Source: Lachnospiraceae bacterium (GTDB taxonomy: Bacteria; Bacillota; Clostridia; Lachnospirales; Lachnospiraceae). Taken from it: a stretch of DNA of 64,000 nt. This document shows, one piece after another, positions 26,771 through 37,913 of this stretch. The notes beneath the pieces are model-generated. The model searched no databases and was not told the origin of the DNA. It saw nothing but the letters and a program-made list of their open reading frames with translations. A program made the position numbers and the translations under genes. Numbering within the stretch: position 1 is the first letter of the stretch; each line of letters begins with the position of its first letter. The DNA is taken from positions 1-64,000 of the forward strand of contig WRLH01000013.1 in NCBI GenBank assembly GCA_009777715.1. Direction: 5' to 3'.

Positions 26771-27754
26771 ATGAACTTAAAAGGCCGTCATTTTTTAAAG
26801 CTATTGGATTACTCGACCCAAGAGATAGAGTATTTGCTTGAGTTATCCGCAGACCTAAAAGAAAAGAAAAAGAATAATACTGCCACCATAAGCCACCGGG
26901 GCAAAAATATTGTCCTCATTTTTGAGAAAACCAGCACCAGGACCCGCTGCGCTTTTGAAGTAGCGGCTCACGATCTGGGGATTCAGACAACCTATCTTGA
27001 CCCGGCCGGTTCACAATTTGGCACAAAAGAAAGTGTTGCTGATACGGCGCGTGTTCTTTGCGGAATTTATGACGGAATCGAATATCGCGGCTTTGGCCAG
27101 GAAATCATTGAAGAGCTGGCGCAGTATTCCAAAGTTCCGGTTTGGAACGGTTTGACGAATGAGTTCCACCCTACGCAAATGCTGGCCGACCTTTTGACGA
27201 TCAAAGAGCATTTTGGCACGTTAAAAGATATCCGCCTTACCTATCTGGGTGATGCCCGTTACAATATGGGTAACTCTTTAATGGTTGCCTGTGCCAAGAT
27301 GGGAATGCACTTTACCGCCTGTACGGCGGAGGCTTATTTCCCGGCCGAATCGCTGGTGAATGAATGCCGGGCAATTGCCGCCGCAACCGGGGGAAGCATT
27401 ACCTTGACAGAAGATGTAGCATCCGGCGCTTTAAGGGCAGATGTGATTTATACTGATGTCTGGGTTTCAATGGGTGAGCCTGATGAAGTATGGGATAAAC
27501 GGATTAAGGATTTAAAACCTTATCAGGTTACAAAAGAAGTAATGGAAAAAGCGGATCAAAAAGCTATTTTTATGCATTGTCTCCCTGCTTTCCACGATAC
27601 CAAAACAGCTATTGGGCGGACGGTTTTTGAAAAATACGGCCTGACCGAAATGGAAGTTACTGATGAAGTTTTTGAATCCGCCCAAGCGGTGGTTTTCCAG
27701 CAGGCCGAAAATCGGATGCATACGATTAAAGCGGTGCTGGCGGCGACATTATGA
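26771..27754 (+). CDS. argF: Ornithine carbamoyltransferase
   Basis: Joins ornithine and carbamoyl phosphate to give citrulline, in arginine synthesis or in reverse in the arginine deiminase pathway. At 327 residues it has the normal length. The carbamoyl-phosphate loop STRTRCAFE (about 55-63), HPTQ (about 136-139) and the ornithine-site MHCLPAFHD near 270 are intact. GAGGAG lies 13-14 bases before the ATG, a longer distance than usual. argC is at 42 kb, so the arginine genes are scattered here. It overlaps the next gene by four bases. Confidence 0.95.
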   Translation: MNLKGRHFLKLLDYSTQEIEYLLELSADLKEKKKNNTATISHRGKNIVLIFEKTSTRTRCAFEVAAHDLGIQTTYLDPAGSQFGTKESVADTARVLCGIYDGIEYRGFGQEIIEELAQYSKVPVWNGLTNEFHPTQMLADLLTIKEHFGTLKDIRLTYLGDARYNMGNSLMVACAKMGMHFTACTAEAYFPAESLVNECRAIAAATGGSITLTEDVASGALRADVIYTDVWVSMGEPDEVWDKRIKDLKPYQVTKEVMEKADQKAIFMHCLPAFHDTKTAIGRTVFEKYGLTEMEVTDEVFESAQAVVFQQAENRMHTIKAVLAATL

Positions 27755-28092
27755 GCAACATTAATAACCTAAAGCGGACCTCGCTTTGCGGGGCGAATGC
27801 TTACGAAACGAAATATTACTTAAATGAGCAATTTTCCGGCTTGCCATCGGCTGTTTTAGATGAGCTTAAAATACTATGCGTCCTTTTTACTGAAGAAGTA
27901 GGCGGGATTTTTACGATTTGGTTTGAAGCCGATGGGACGATTGCCTTGGAAACAGAATATGAAGAAAGTGATATTTACTACGATGAAATTTCAAGCGGCT
28001 TAATGGTTCATGAAGTGCGGAAGAAACGCAGGGAATTGTTTGAGTCTTTGGAAATTTATTATAAAACGTTTATTTTAAAGGAAATGCCATGA
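27751..28092 (+). CDS. Conserved hypothetical protein, DUF6145-like
   Basis: A 113-residue acidic soluble protein that overlaps argF and coaX by four bases on each side (ATGA junctions), so it is translated in series with them. It begins with a short [18 protein letters not shown] segment and ends in a charged helix ([19 protein letters not shown]). It agrees with what I recall of DUF6145, a Lachnospiraceae protein without known function. No catalytic motif is apparent. Confidence 0.7.
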   Translation: MSNINNLKRTSLCGANAYETKYYLNEQFSGLPSAVLDELKILCVLFTEEVGGIFTIWFEADGTIALETEYEESDIYYDEISSGLMVHEVRKKRRELFESLEIYYKTFILKEMP

Positions 28093-28868
28093 TTCTTACT
28101 ATTGATGTCGGGAATACCAATATTAATTGCGGGCTTTTCGCTGGGACAAGCCTTGTGACCACTTTCCGCCTGACGACCAAGCAATCATGCACTTCTGATG
28201 AATACGGAATAGCATTTATCGATTTACTGCGCATAAATAATATCAGTAAAGCTGATATTTCCGGGACAATCATTGCCAGCGTCGTCCCCGGTGTCATGCA
28301 CGCTCTAGTCGGGGCAATTACCCATTATCTTGGCACAGCCCCGCTTATCATGGGTCCGGGGATCAAAACCGGAATCAAAATCACATCAGAAAATCCCCGC
28401 GAAATCGGGGCGAACCGGATTGCAACTGTTGTTGCGGGATATGAAATATACGGCGGCCCGGTTCTGGTCCTTGACTTTGGGACGGCCACTACCTATGACC
28501 TCGTGACAGCGGAGGGCTGCTTTGGGGCAGGAGTCACCGCCCCTGGGCTTGGCATTTCCGCTAAGGCGATGTGGGAAAAGACCGCAAAGCTTCCGGAAGT
28601 CGAAATCAAAAAACCCAAATCAATCCTTGCAAAAGAAACAATATCCAGCATTCAGGCTGGCCTTGTTTATGGGCAGATTGGCCAGACTGAATATATTATT
28701 AACCAAGTCAAAAAAGAAACTGGCTATGAAAATCTAAAAGTAGTCGCAACTGGCGGCCTTGGACGGATTATTGCCGAAGAAACCGATGCTATCCAAGTTT
28801 TTAACAGCCACTTGACCTTGGAGGGCTTGCGCCTTATTTATTATAAGAACAAATCAACTAGCCTATGA
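28089..28868 (+). CDS. coaX: Type III pantothenate kinase
   Basis: First step of coenzyme A synthesis, phosphorylation of pantothenate by a kinase of the ASKHA fold. The N-terminal phosphate loop [14 protein letters not shown] with its Asp at residue 5, the [10 protein letters not shown] stretch, [11 protein letters not shown] and the late ATGGLGRII loop are all typical of CoaX. Length 259 is normal. It overlaps the preceding and following genes by four bases. Confidence 0.94.
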   Translation: MILTIDVGNTNINCGLFAGTSLVTTFRLTTKQSCTSDEYGIAFIDLLRINNISKADISGTIIASVVPGVMHALVGAITHYLGTAPLIMGPGIKTGIKITSENPREIGANRIATVVAGYEIYGGPVLVLDFGTATTYDLVTAEGCFGAGVTAPGLGISAKAMWEKTAKLPEVEIKKPKSILAKETISSIQAGLVYGQIGQTEYIINQVKKETGYENLKVVATGGLGRIIAEETDAIQVFNSHLTLEGLRLIYYKNKSTSL

Positions 28869-29860
28869 ATTATCTTAACGAACTAAAAATCGGAAACGTT
28901 ATCCTGCCCCACAACTTAATCCTTGCCCCAATGGCCGGGGTCACCGATATGCCTTTCCGTGTTTTATGCGCTGAACAGGGGGCTGGTTTGTCATGTACAG
29001 AAATGATCAGCGCAAAAGCCATTTTATACGGCAATAAAAATACCGCGACCCTGCTTGAAATTTCCCCGGCTGAAAAATTTGTTTCACTCCAATTATTTGG
29101 TTCTGAACCGGAAATCATCAGCCAGATTGCCGCCCGGATTGAGGAATACCCTTTTGATATCCTCGACATAAATATGGGCTGCCCGGTCCCCAAAATAGTC
29201 AATAATGGCGAGGGTTCGGCATTGATGAAAAATCCGCGCTTAGCTGGTGAGATAATCGAAAAAACTGTCCGGGCAATCAAAAAACCGGTCACGGTCAAAA
29301 TCCGCAAGGGTTTTAGCGCGGATAGCGTTAATGCGGTCGAAATAGCCCATATCGCTTATGAATCAGGCGCGGCGGCGATTACGGTCCATGGGCGGACACG
29401 CAGCCAGTTTTACACCGGAAAAGCGGATTGGGATATTATTGCGGCGGTAAAAAATGCCGTCCCGATTCCGGTCATCGGCAATGGTGATATTGTTGACGGT
29501 GAGTCGGCACAAGCGATGTTTCTTAAGACAGGCTGCGACGGAGTGATGATTGGCAGGGCATTACGCGGTAATCCTTGGATTTTCCGGCAAATTGCCGCAT
29601 ATTTAAATGACAGTAGTGTCATTTTCAAGCCAACGGTTGCTGAAATTTTTGCCATGATAAAAAAACATACCGGACTAATGATAGAGCATAAGGGGGAGTA
29701 TACGGCTCTTAGGGAGATGCGCAAGCACGTTGCTTGGTATACGAATGGCCTTTCTCATTCCGCGGAACTACGCCGCCGGGTTTGCGAGGTTGAAAGCATT
29801 GGGGAACTGGAAGAGCTGCTTTTAATTTATGCCGTTAATTGTAATGCCTTGACAGCTTAA
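28865..29860 (+). CDS. dusB: tRNA-dihydrouridine synthase
   Basis: Flavoenzyme that reduces uridine to dihydrouridine in tRNA. The TIM-barrel start [16 protein letters not shown], the [20 protein letters not shown] region and [18 protein letters not shown] with the catalytic-site HGRTR are present, and [12 protein letters not shown] binds FMN. A cysteine that would serve as general acid lies in the MGCP motif. The DusB type (bacterial Dus subgroup 3) fits best. It is the last gene of the argF-DUF6145-coaX-dusB string. Confidence 0.94.
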   Translation: MNYLNELKIGNVILPHNLILAPMAGVTDMPFRVLCAEQGAGLSCTEMISAKAILYGNKNTATLLEISPAEKFVSLQLFGSEPEIISQIAARIEEYPFDILDINMGCPVPKIVNNGEGSALMKNPRLAGEIIEKTVRAIKKPVTVKIRKGFSADSVNAVEIAHIAYESGAAAITVHGRTRSQFYTGKADWDIIAAVKNAVPIPVIGNGDIVDGESAQAMFLKTGCDGVMIGRALRGNPWIFRQIAAYLNDSSVIFKPTVAEIFAMIKKHTGLMIEHKGEYTALREMRKHVAWYTNGLSHSAELRRRVCEVESIGELEELLLIYAVNCNALTA

Positions 29861-29916
29861 CCTAAAATTGTTATGGTTGTAATGTGGAAGTGGTAACATG
29901 AAAGGAACTGTAAAAT

Positions 29917-31323
29917 ATGAAAAAGCAAAAACCTTTGGCCCGGAGTGCCGGGACTTTAATGCCAGTATCAAGCTTGCCGTCACCATATGGGATTGGCGCG
30001 TTTGGTAAAGAAGCTTATGATTTTGTGGATTTTCTTGTCAAAGCCGGGCAAAAATATTGGCAGGTGTTGCCGCTTGGGCCAACTAGCTACGGTGACAGCC
30101 CCTACCAAAGTTTTTCGGCTTTTGCCGGGAATCCGTATTTTATTGATCTTGATGCCTTGATTTTAGAGGGCTTGCTTAAAAAAAGCGAAGTGGCGGGCAG
30201 TTGGGGCGATGACCCAGTTTATATCGATTACCACTTGCTTTATCAAAAAAGATATAAGGTGCTAAAAAAAGCTTTTGATCGCTCAAAGCTTTTGGGGACT
30301 CCTGAATATAAAGCCTTTTTAGAAGAACATGACAGCTGGCTTTCCGGCTATGCTGATTTCATGGCCAAAAAAGAAGATTATCCGCCGGAATTTTGGTTTT
30401 TTTGCCAATATTATTTCTTCAAGCAATGGAAAAAACTAAAAGACTATGCCAATGGCTTAGGAATTGAAATAATTGGCGACATTCCGATTTATGTTGCACT
30501 TGACAGCGCAGATGTTGTTGACAATCCGGAAATGTTTTTGCTTGACGAGAAAAGAAAACCGATTAATGTGGCCGGAGTTCCGCCTGATATGTTTTCCGCT
30601 GACGGGCAATTGTGGGGGAATCCGCTATATGATTGGGACAAAATGGAGCAGGACGATTTTGCTTGGTGGAAAAGGCGCATGAGCCACACGGTCAAGCTTT
30701 TTGATGTCATTAGGATTGACCATTTTGTTGGAATTGTTCATTATTTTTCGATTCCAGCCGGAAGCACTTCGGCAAAACCGGGGGTCTGGATGCCTGGGCC
30801 GGGGGAAAAGCTGCTTAACGCGATTAATTCAGTTATGGACGGAAAAAAGATTATCGCTGAAGATTTGGGCGAGGTAAGCAATGCCGTCATCCGTCTGCGT
30901 GACAAGGCAGCCTATCCGGGAATGAAACCGATGATTTACGCATTTTCGACCGATGGGACTCATGAATACCTGCCGGGTAATTTTGTCAAAAATATCGTTG
31001 TTTATGCCGGGACACATGATAATGAACCTTTAGCCGGGTATTTTGCCCGCTGTAAACAAAGAGAACGCCAATTTGCCCGCAAATACCTGAACGTAAAGCG
31101 GAATGCCGATATCCCATGGGCGGTAATCCGGTCGGGATATGCGTCTTGCGCGGATCTTGCGGTTTTCCAAATCCAAGACTACTTAAATCTTGGTGATGAG
31201 GCGCGGATTAACATACCCTCGACCTTGGGCGGCTTAAACTGGCGTTGGCGGCTGCTTCCCGGGCAGGCCGACCTTGCTTTGGCGGCGAAGATCAAGGATT
31301 TATGCGATACATACGGACGTTAA
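29917..31323 (+). CDS. malQ: 4-alpha-glucanotransferase (amylomaltase)
   Basis: GH77 enzyme that transfers glucan chains between maltodextrins and frees glucose; it would act on the sugars imported by MalEFG. The family start RSAGTLMPVSSLPSPYGIG and WQVLPLGPTSYGDSPYQSFS are followed by the active-site stretches IRIDHFVG (nucleophile Asp), IIAEDLGEV (acid Glu) and YAGTHDNEP. Length 468 is slightly below the usual 490-500 but no motif is missing. No TTACGAAAA operator was noticed in front of it. Confidence 0.93.
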   Translation: MKKQKPLARSAGTLMPVSSLPSPYGIGAFGKEAYDFVDFLVKAGQKYWQVLPLGPTSYGDSPYQSFSAFAGNPYFIDLDALILEGLLKKSEVAGSWGDDPVYIDYHLLYQKRYKVLKKAFDRSKLLGTPEYKAFLEEHDSWLSGYADFMAKKEDYPPEFWFFCQYYFFKQWKKLKDYANGLGIEIIGDIPIYVALDSADVVDNPEMFLLDEKRKPINVAGVPPDMFSADGQLWGNPLYDWDKMEQDDFAWWKRRMSHTVKLFDVIRIDHFVGIVHYFSIPAGSTSAKPGVWMPGPGEKLLNAINSVMDGKKIIAEDLGEVSNAVIRLRDKAAYPGMKPMIYAFSTDGTHEYLPGNFVKNIVVYAGTHDNEPLAGYFARCKQRERQFARKYLNVKRNADIPWAVIRSGYASCADLAVFQIQDYLNLGDEARINIPSTLGGLNWRWRLLPGQADLALAAKIKDLCDTYGR

Positions 31324-31328
31324 AAATC

Positions 31329-31392
31329 CGAATCATAGATTCGAACCGAATTTACGATTCGGTTTGAGATTATGAGCTACGCTCATAGTCTC
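31329..31392. repeat. Three consecutive small hairpins after malQ
   Basis: CGAATC-ATA-GATTCG, then AACCGAAT-TTACG-ATTCGGTT (31344-31364), then a 12-bp stem GAGATTATGAGC-TAC-GCTCATAGTCTC with one wobble pair (31366-31392). The last has the same AGC-TAC-GCT core as the hairpins at 8163-8253. No long T run follows, so efficient termination is doubtful. Confidence 0.6.
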
Positions 31393-31456
31393 CAGACTTT
31401 GAAAGGCGTGGGTATATTAATGGCATAATTTGGACGCGCCTTGCATATTCTCGATT

Positions 31457-32152
31457 ATGAGAACACGCATTCACACCCAAAGCCTTTTATACTTGACGCT
31501 CCAAGAAAATACCTACGCGAAATCTCACCCGTGGGATCCGACTCCGCCCACTATCTACCGTTCTGCCCGCAATGGGAAAATCCACAAGGGTTATCTCCAG
31601 TATTATTTTGCCCCGATTCCCGAATACCAGCATAATTTTATCAAAAAACAAGCCTGGAAACCTGAAAAACTAAAAAGATATATGCAGGAAGCCTTTAACA
31701 TCATTAATCCCGATGATTATTATATCCACCCAGACCTGCGCAGCCTGCTTGGGGGCGAAGAATACCATGACTTGCCGCCAATGGCACTGTTGGAGGCAAT
31801 GCTTTGCGAACGCGAAAAAATATCGGAAGTGGAGATTATTTTGCCGCCCGAAAGCCGGATCGGGGTTAAAGATACAATCGCTTCGCTTTTATACCCGCAT
31901 TTGCCCCGGATTAACACAGTTACCCTAGTCGGCGGCGAGGAGGGGGTTTGCGCAGAACTTTCCGACTTTTTTTATAGTGAATATGGCATTCTGACCACGA
32001 ATCTTAAACGGCCGTCACCCAATCTATTTACACATAAACGCCCCTTTGTTCTTGATTTATGGAGCGGCGAAAGTGAAACTTTAAAATTTCTTGACACTAT
32101 GGTGAAAAATGGTTATAATACGAAAGTTATACGCTCCCCGCAGGAAGTTTAG
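31457..32152 (+). CDS. Hypothetical protein
   Basis: About 231 residues if the ATG at 31457 is used; the frame is open from a TTG at 31430 and neither start has a clear ribosome site. A better site (AAAGGCGTGGG) is followed by an ATG at 31421 that meets a stop after two codons, so the 5' end may carry a frameshift. The middle reads EVEIILPPESRIGVKDTIASLLYPHLP and VTLVGGEEG, like a Rossmann-type alpha/beta domain, and the end is LDLWSGESETLKFLDTMVKNG. I do not recognise the family. No membrane segments. Confidence 0.55.
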   Translation: MRTRIHTQSLLYLTLQENTYAKSHPWDPTPPTIYRSARNGKIHKGYLQYYFAPIPEYQHNFIKKQAWKPEKLKRYMQEAFNIINPDDYYIHPDLRSLLGGEEYHDLPPMALLEAMLCEREKISEVEIILPPESRIGVKDTIASLLYPHLPRINTVTLVGGEEGVCAELSDFFYSEYGILTTNLKRPSPNLFTHKRPFVLDLWSGESETLKFLDTMVKNGYNTKVIRSPQEV

Positions 32153-32200
32153 TTTTGCATGGGTACGTTGCTAAAATAAAGTATTAGAAAGGGTTCTATC

Positions 32201-32686
32201 ATGGAGGAGAAAAAAAATATTTTGACATACGAAGGACTGCGTAAATATGAAGATGAGCTTCAAGAACTGAAAATAGTCCGGCGCAAGCAAGTTGCGGAAA
32301 AAATCAAAGAAGCAAGGGAGCATGGCGATTTATCAGAAAATGCGGAATATGATGCGGCTAAAGACGAGCAGCGCGATATTGAAACAAGAATTGAAGACTT
32401 AGAAAAGATTTTGAAAAATGCCGAAGTCGTTGTTGAAGATGAGGTTGATTTAGATACCATAAATATTGGCTGCAAAGTAAAAATCCGTGATGTTGAATTT
32501 AATGAAGAGGTGGAGTACAAAATTGTCGGCTCAACCGAAGCGGATAGCTTAAAAGGCCGGATTTCAAACGAATCACCAGTTGGCAAAGCCCTTATTGGCC
32601 GCAAAGTCGGCGATATCGTAACCGTTGATACCCAGGTCGGGACGCTGAAATATGAAGTCTTGGAAATTCATAACCGTCCCCATTAA
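32201..32686 (+). CDS. greA: Transcription elongation factor GreA
   Basis: Rescues backtracked RNA polymerase by stimulating transcript cleavage. The N-terminal coiled coil carries the acidic tip (about 40-52, [19 protein letters not shown]) and the C-terminal domain has [18 protein letters not shown]. Length 161 is standard. It lies 32 bases before lysS; greA-lysS is a common clostridial pair. Confidence 0.95.
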   Translation: MEEKKNILTYEGLRKYEDELQELKIVRRKQVAEKIKEAREHGDLSENAEYDAAKDEQRDIETRIEDLEKILKNAEVVVEDEVDLDTINIGCKVKIRDVEFNEEVEYKIVGSTEADSLKGRISNESPVGKALIGRKVGDIVTVDTQVGTLKYEVLEIHNRPH

Positions 32687-32718
32687 CCAAGCAAAAGCCA
32701 CAAGCTTAAGGAGTGTAC

Positions 32719-34224
32719 ATGAGCGAAATTACAAATAATCAGCCGCCGGAACAAGATATCCATCAACTCATGAAAGTACGCAGAGAGAAACTGGCCAATC
32801 TTCAAGAAGCTGGCAAAGACCCTTTCCATGTTAACAAATACGAAGTTACCCATCACAGCAAGGAAATCAAAGATAATTTTGACGAGCTGATTGGGACAAA
32901 TGCTTCGCTTGCTGGCAGGATTATGGCGAAACGGGTCATGGGCAAGGCTTCTTTTTGCAATATCCAAGATTTGCCGGGCAATATCCAATGTTATGTCGCC
33001 CGGGACAGTATTGGCGAAGAGGCCTATTCCGAATTCAAAAAATATGACGTCGGCGATATCATCGGGATAAAAGGCGAGGTTTTCCGTACCCAGAAAGGCG
33101 AAAAAAGCATTCATGTCAATGAAATTATTTTGCTTTCAAAAAGTCTTAAAGTCTTGCCGGAAAAATACCATGGCCTTGTTAATACTGACCTGCGCTACCG
33201 CCAGCGTTATATTGATTTAATCATGAACGATGAAGTGAAAAATACTTTTATCAAACGGTCAAAGATTATTAGCTCGATTCGCCGTTATCTTGATGGACAA
33301 GGGTTTATGGAAGTCGAGACCCCGGTCCTTACGGCCAATGCCGGGGGTGCGGCGGCCCGCCCTTTTGAGACCCATTATAATGCCCTTGATGAAGACGTGA
33401 AGTTGCGCATTTCTTTGGAGCTTTACCTTAAGCGTTTGATTGTTGGCGGCTTGGAGCGGGTTTATGAAATCAGCCGTGTTTTCCGGAACGAGGGAATGAG
33501 TACAAGGCACAATCCGGAATTTACAATGATGGAGCTTTACCAAGCTTATACTGATTATTATGGAATGATGGAACTGACGGAAAATCTTTTCCGCCATGTT
33601 GCCTTAGATGTCCTAGGCACAACAGTAATCGAAGTTGGCGGGAACTCGATTGACTTTGGCAAGCCTTTTTTGCGCATTACGATGACCGAAGCGGTGAAAA
33701 AATATACTGGCATTGATTTTGATACGGTCAAAACTTTTGAAGAAGCAAAGAAAATTGCTGATGAAAAAGGCATTCATTATGAAAAACACCACAAAAAGGG
33801 CGATATTCTAGCCCTCTTATTTGAAGAGTTTGTCGAAGAGCATTTAATTCAGCCGACTTTTATTCTTGACCACCCCATTGAAATAACGCCTTTAGCAAAG
33901 AAAAAGACGGACAAGCCAGAACTTACTGAACGCTTTGAATTGTTTATTGTTGGCCGTGAGCTTGCCAACGCATACTCCGAATTAAACGACCCAATTGACC
34001 AGCGCGAACGCTTTATGGCACAAGAGGAGCTGCGCAAACAGGGTGACGCGGCCGCCAATCAAATTGATGAAGATTTCCTCAATGCGCTGGAAATCGGAAT
34101 GCCGCCGACTGGCGGGATAGGCATTGGCATTGACAGGTTGGTCATGCTGATGACAAACTCACCAGCGATAAGGGACGTGATTTTGTTCCCGACGATGAAG
34201 TCGGTGGATAAGGGGAGTCAGTAG
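32719..34224 (+). CDS. lysS: Lysyl-tRNA synthetase, class II
   Basis: Charges tRNA-Lys. The start ATG at 32719 has AAGGAG before it; a GTG six bases upstream is less likely. The N-terminal OB-fold anticodon-binding domain (about 55-150) is followed by the class II core: motif 1 in [17 protein letters not shown], motif 2 in [19 protein letters not shown], and motif 3 in [13 protein letters not shown]. Length 501 is normal and the gene is intact. A second, mutated copy of its last 219 bases lies at 35093-35310. Confidence 0.96.
   Translation: MSEITNNQPPEQDIHQLMKVRREKLANLQEAGKDPFHVNKYEVTHHSKEIKDNFDELIGTNASLAGRIMAKRVMGKASFCNIQDLPGNIQCYVARDSIGEEAYSEFKKYDVGDIIGIKGEVFRTQKGEKSIHVNEIILLSKSLKVLPEKYHGLVNTDLRYRQRYIDLIMNDEVKNTFIKRSKIISSIRRYLDGQGFMEVETPVLTANAGGAAARPFETHYNALDEDVKLRISLELYLKRLIVGGLERVYEISRVFRNEGMSTRHNPEFTMMELYQAYTDYYGMMELTENLFRHVALDVLGTTVIEVGGNSIDFGKPFLRITMTEAVKKYTGIDFDTVKTFEEAKKIADEKGIHYEKHHKKGDILALLFEEFVEEHLIQPTFILDHPIEITPLAKKKTDKPELTERFELFIVGRELANAYSELNDPIDQRERFMAQEELRKQGDAAANQIDEDFLNALEIGMPPTGGIGIGIDRLVMLMTNSPAIRDVILFPTMKSVDKGSQ
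34001..34219 (+). repeat. lysS 3' end, copy 1 of a direct repeat (intact)
   Basis: The last 219 bases of lysS recur at 35093-35310 in the same orientation. This copy is the functional one and retains the reading frame and stop codon, although the similarity ends a few bases before the stop. Confidence 0.9.
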
Positions 34225-34323
34225 AATCAAGGGTTTGAGATGGCGAGTGCCAGAAATTACGACCAATATTTATTAAGAGGACACGCTCCATATTCATATT
34301 TTGATTTGCGAAAGTGAGATAAG

Positions 34324-35092
34324 ATGAAAGTATATACAAATGAGCAAAAAAAACTTAAAGCTATAAAAAAAGCAGAAGATAGTAATAGAAAGTTCTTTAT
34401 AAGACTGAAATATCCCATGGATTTTAGTGGAATTAAAGTGCTTGATGTTGGTTGCGGTCAAGGCCAGATGTGCTTTAATGTTGCGGAATGGGGGGGGGCA
34501 AAGTAACCGGTTGCGATATTAATGCGGATGTGATTGAATTTGCGAATAATAAACTAAATACTCGGTTTCCACATCTAAAAAACAAACTTTCGTTTGAGTG
34601 TTGCGACATCAAAGACTTAAAGCAATACGATTTTGACTTAATATTATCTAAAGATGCCTTTGAGCACATCATCCCATTGAAAGATGTTCTAAACGAAATA
34701 ATTTTACGCTTAAAACCAGATGGGAAAATACTTATTGGCTTTGGACCTTTATATAATTCGCCATACGGTGACCATAGAAGAACCAAGTCAATAATACCTT
34801 GGGGACATCTGATATTCTCTGAAAGAACCATTGTAAGTAGAATAAATAAGAGAGCCAATAACAGAATCAAATCTATTTATGATTTGGGGCTTAATAAATA
34901 CTCTTTGAGATATTTTGATGAATTATTACATAGTTGCGGTTTGAGAGTCGATTTTTATAGAGTTAATGCAAGCAATAATCCATTTTCATTAGCTTTTACA
35001 CTAGTTTCCAAGATACCGTTTTTACGAGAATATTTCTCCCATAATGTTTATTGCATATTATCAAAAGATAGTGAATACATGGAACAATCTTA

Positions 35093-35093
<1 letters not shown>
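34324..35093 (+). pseudogene. SAM-dependent methyltransferase split at a 9-G tract
   Basis: A class I methyltransferase in two frames joined by nine G residues (34490-34498). The first frame (34324-34506) has motif I, KVLDVGCGQGQMCFN, and ends just after the tract. The second (from 34488) continues CDINADVIEF (motif II), DLILSKDAFEHI (motif IV) and LKPDGKILIGFG (motif VI) to a normal end at 35093. Seven or ten G residues would give one protein of about 256 residues with WGGKVTGCD at the join. It is AT-rich and lies between lysS and its duplicated 3' fragment. The target is unknown. Slippage-based on/off switching, true decay and sequencing error all fit. Confidence 0.7.
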
Positions 35094-35949
<856 letters not shown>

Positions 35950-35982
35950 CGAAGCGGCATAAAACATAAAACAACCTTAAGC

Positions 35983-36780
35983 CTACAATTTTTGCGCTAT
36001 CAAATAAATCCAATTTATTATCTTATCGTTTCTCAATTCTACTTCGTCGGATGTATATATAATTGTGAAACCATTTCGCATTACTATTTCATTCAAGGTA
36101 AAATGTGTGAAATACTGAAACGCTCTCGCTCCCATACCTTCATTTGTATCGTGGAGTTCTAATGATGCCCCTCCCTCTTTTACTAATATGCAAATAAGAC
36201 CATTAGTTTTTAACACCCTGTAAGATTCCGCTATCGCTAAATCCACAGTAAATCCTTCAGAAATTAATGGAAGGTGTAACAATGAAGCATATTGCCGTAC
36301 AACATTAAAAGTTGAATCAAGATATTCCAAATTGCGCATATCGCATTTTTTATAATTACGCTTTTTAAGCAATCCTTCTTCGTAATTTCTTTGTAATATT
36401 TTTATGAATCCATTACAATTATCGACTCCATGAATATCATATCCAATGTTTTGAGCATAAATCATATCCCTTCCATTTCCGGTTCCTACATCAAGCATTT
36501 TAATATTCTCATTGTCAATAGCTATGTATTTATTTATATATTTTACTAATATAGCCCATGTTTTTTTGTCAATTTCTTTTAGCTCTAGGCTTCTCTTATA
36601 ATCATAAATATTGCATATATTCTCATATGCTTTCAACGTGCTTTCAATAATCTGATTAGCTACTTCACTCGCGTTAAGAAGTCTTTCGTTATTGAATGGC
36701 ATAGAAACATCATGCATTATTTCGTTAAATTTATTTATCAAATATAAAGAATCTGTTTTTTTATGACTTTCTTTTATCAT
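35983..36780 (-). CDS. SAM-dependent methyltransferase, third gene of the HIT-DUF4062 operon
   Basis: A 265-residue class I methyltransferase. Motif I is KMLDVGTGNGRDMIYA (94-109), followed by GYDIHGVDNC (acidic loop) and a VVRQYASLLHLPL stretch in the motif IV position; the C-terminal half reads ESYRVLKTNGLICILVK. The first 90 residues are a helical domain with no match I can name. The ATG overlaps the DUF4062 stop by four bases (ATGA) and has AAGGGGTGCAAC in front. It is very AT-rich. A small molecule, nucleotide or protein target would fit; DNA is less likely because no N-methyl DPPY motif is seen. Confidence 0.8.
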   Translation of the reverse strand: MIKESHKKTDSLYLINKFNEIMHDVSMPFNNERLLNASEVANQIIESTLKAYENICNIYDYKRSLELKEIDKKTWAILVKYINKYIAIDNENIKMLDVGTGNGRDMIYAQNIGYDIHGVDNCNGFIKILQRNYEEGLLKKRNYKKCDMRNLEYLDSTFNVVRQYASLLHLPLISEGFTVDLAIAESYRVLKTNGLICILVKEGGASLELHDTNEGMGARAFQYFTHFTLNEIVMRNGFTIIYTSDEVELRNDKIINWIYLIAQKL

Positions 36781-37913
36781 GTTGCACCCCTTGAGTATTG
36801 TTTCTCTAGAATAACTCCATTTATATTTCTGTAATAATTAACATAATTATCAAATTGATTAATGTATCTTTTGACGATTTCATTCCCTATCTGTGTGGAA
36901 GATGTTATAGATTTAACAGCTTTATTTAATTGAATGTCATATGGTGTGTCATTATCATTCATAATAAATATATCTGTTAATAAATGCTTTTCATCAGCAA
37001 TTAAATACCATATATCTGGATACTTGTCGTATTCAATTATTGTTATTTCTTTTATTCTTCCATTTATTATTAATTCGTTCCATCTAACTATAGCAGCTTC
37101 TTTTGTTTGTTCGTATGATGAACTAAATAAGCCACTACCATCTGGAAATTTTCTTAACAATATCGTGCATTTTTCTATAAATAAATCAGGAAAATCAATT
37201 AACTTTGGCTGTAATGTTGCGGTAGTAACCCCAAAAATTCGGAGATTCTTAATGTATTTTGTACTACTAAAAACATCAGAAAAAGCTCCTACTAAATTAT
37301 TTAAGTAGCATTTTGTCTCTTCAGTTTTAGCCAACAACTCTTTGCTTAAATTTTCATTTTCGATTTTTAAATTATTTAACTGTTCTAATAATATTGAATT
37401 CTCAAAGGTTGAGACCCTCTCCCAGCCAGGACGTTCGTAAATGTTGAACGCTTGCATTAAAGACACGCCTACCTCTTTTGCAAGTTTATCAGGAGTCGTC
37501 CAATTTAATAAATTTACCAACCTTTTTTTTGAAACGTTATTCCTGAAACTTGTCAGAAGCTTTTTAGATTTTTCTGTTGTATCAGATCTATCAACTGAAA
37601 AAAACAAGTTGGGCTCACTATGAATAAACGCCAAAACAGGGATTTCTTGTTTGATAGCATAATTATACTCTTTCTCTGTATAACTAACCCCATCTTCTGC
37701 TATAGAACCATATCTATTTCCTATAATAAGAACATAATAATCTGACACATCAATTATACGTTTTATGTGATTAAATTGCTCATCATTCGCAGCACCAAAA
37801 TGTTCCATACCAACTGGAATATGCCCTAATTTTAATATGTGTTCAAAAATTGCTGCTCGCTCTTCTTTAAGATCAAGGTATGTTGAACTTATAAAAATTT
37901 GGTATCGTTTCAT
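36777..37913 (-). CDS. DUF4062 (TIR-like) protein with coiled coil and C-terminal sensor-like domain
   Basis: A 378-residue protein. Residues 1-100 are DUF4062 (YQIFISSTYLDLKEERAAI, DVSDYYVLIIGNRYGS, SYTEKEYNYA with Glu80 and Glu82), a domain often found at the N-terminus of STAND/NACHT and other immune-like proteins and predicted to have a TIR- or deoxyribosyltransferase-like fold. A coiled coil spans about 171-207. The last 165 residues begin LRIFGVTTATLQPKL and include CTILLRKFPDGSG, resembling a phospholipase D-like or ligand-binding module, but I cannot name it. The ATG overlaps the HIT stop by one base. In this operon a nucleotide-linked sensor or effector role is inferred. Confidence 0.75.
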   Translation of the reverse strand: MKRYQIFISSTYLDLKEERAAIFEHILKLGHIPVGMEHFGAANDEQFNHIKRIIDVSDYYVLIIGNRYGSIAEDGVSYTEKEYNYAIKQEIPVLAFIHSEPNLFFSVDRSDTTEKSKKLLTSFRNNVSKKRLVNLLNWTTPDKLAKEVGVSLMQAFNIYERPGWERVSTFENSILLEQLNNLKIENENLSKELLAKTEETKCYLNNLVGAFSDVFSSTKYIKNLRIFGVTTATLQPKLIDFPDLFIEKCTILLRKFPDGSGLFSSSYEQTKEAAIVRWNELIINGRIKEITIIEYDKYPDIWYLIADEKHLLTDIFIMNDNDTPYDIQLNKAVKSITSSTQIGNEIVKRYINQFDNYVNYYRNINGVILEKQYSRGAT

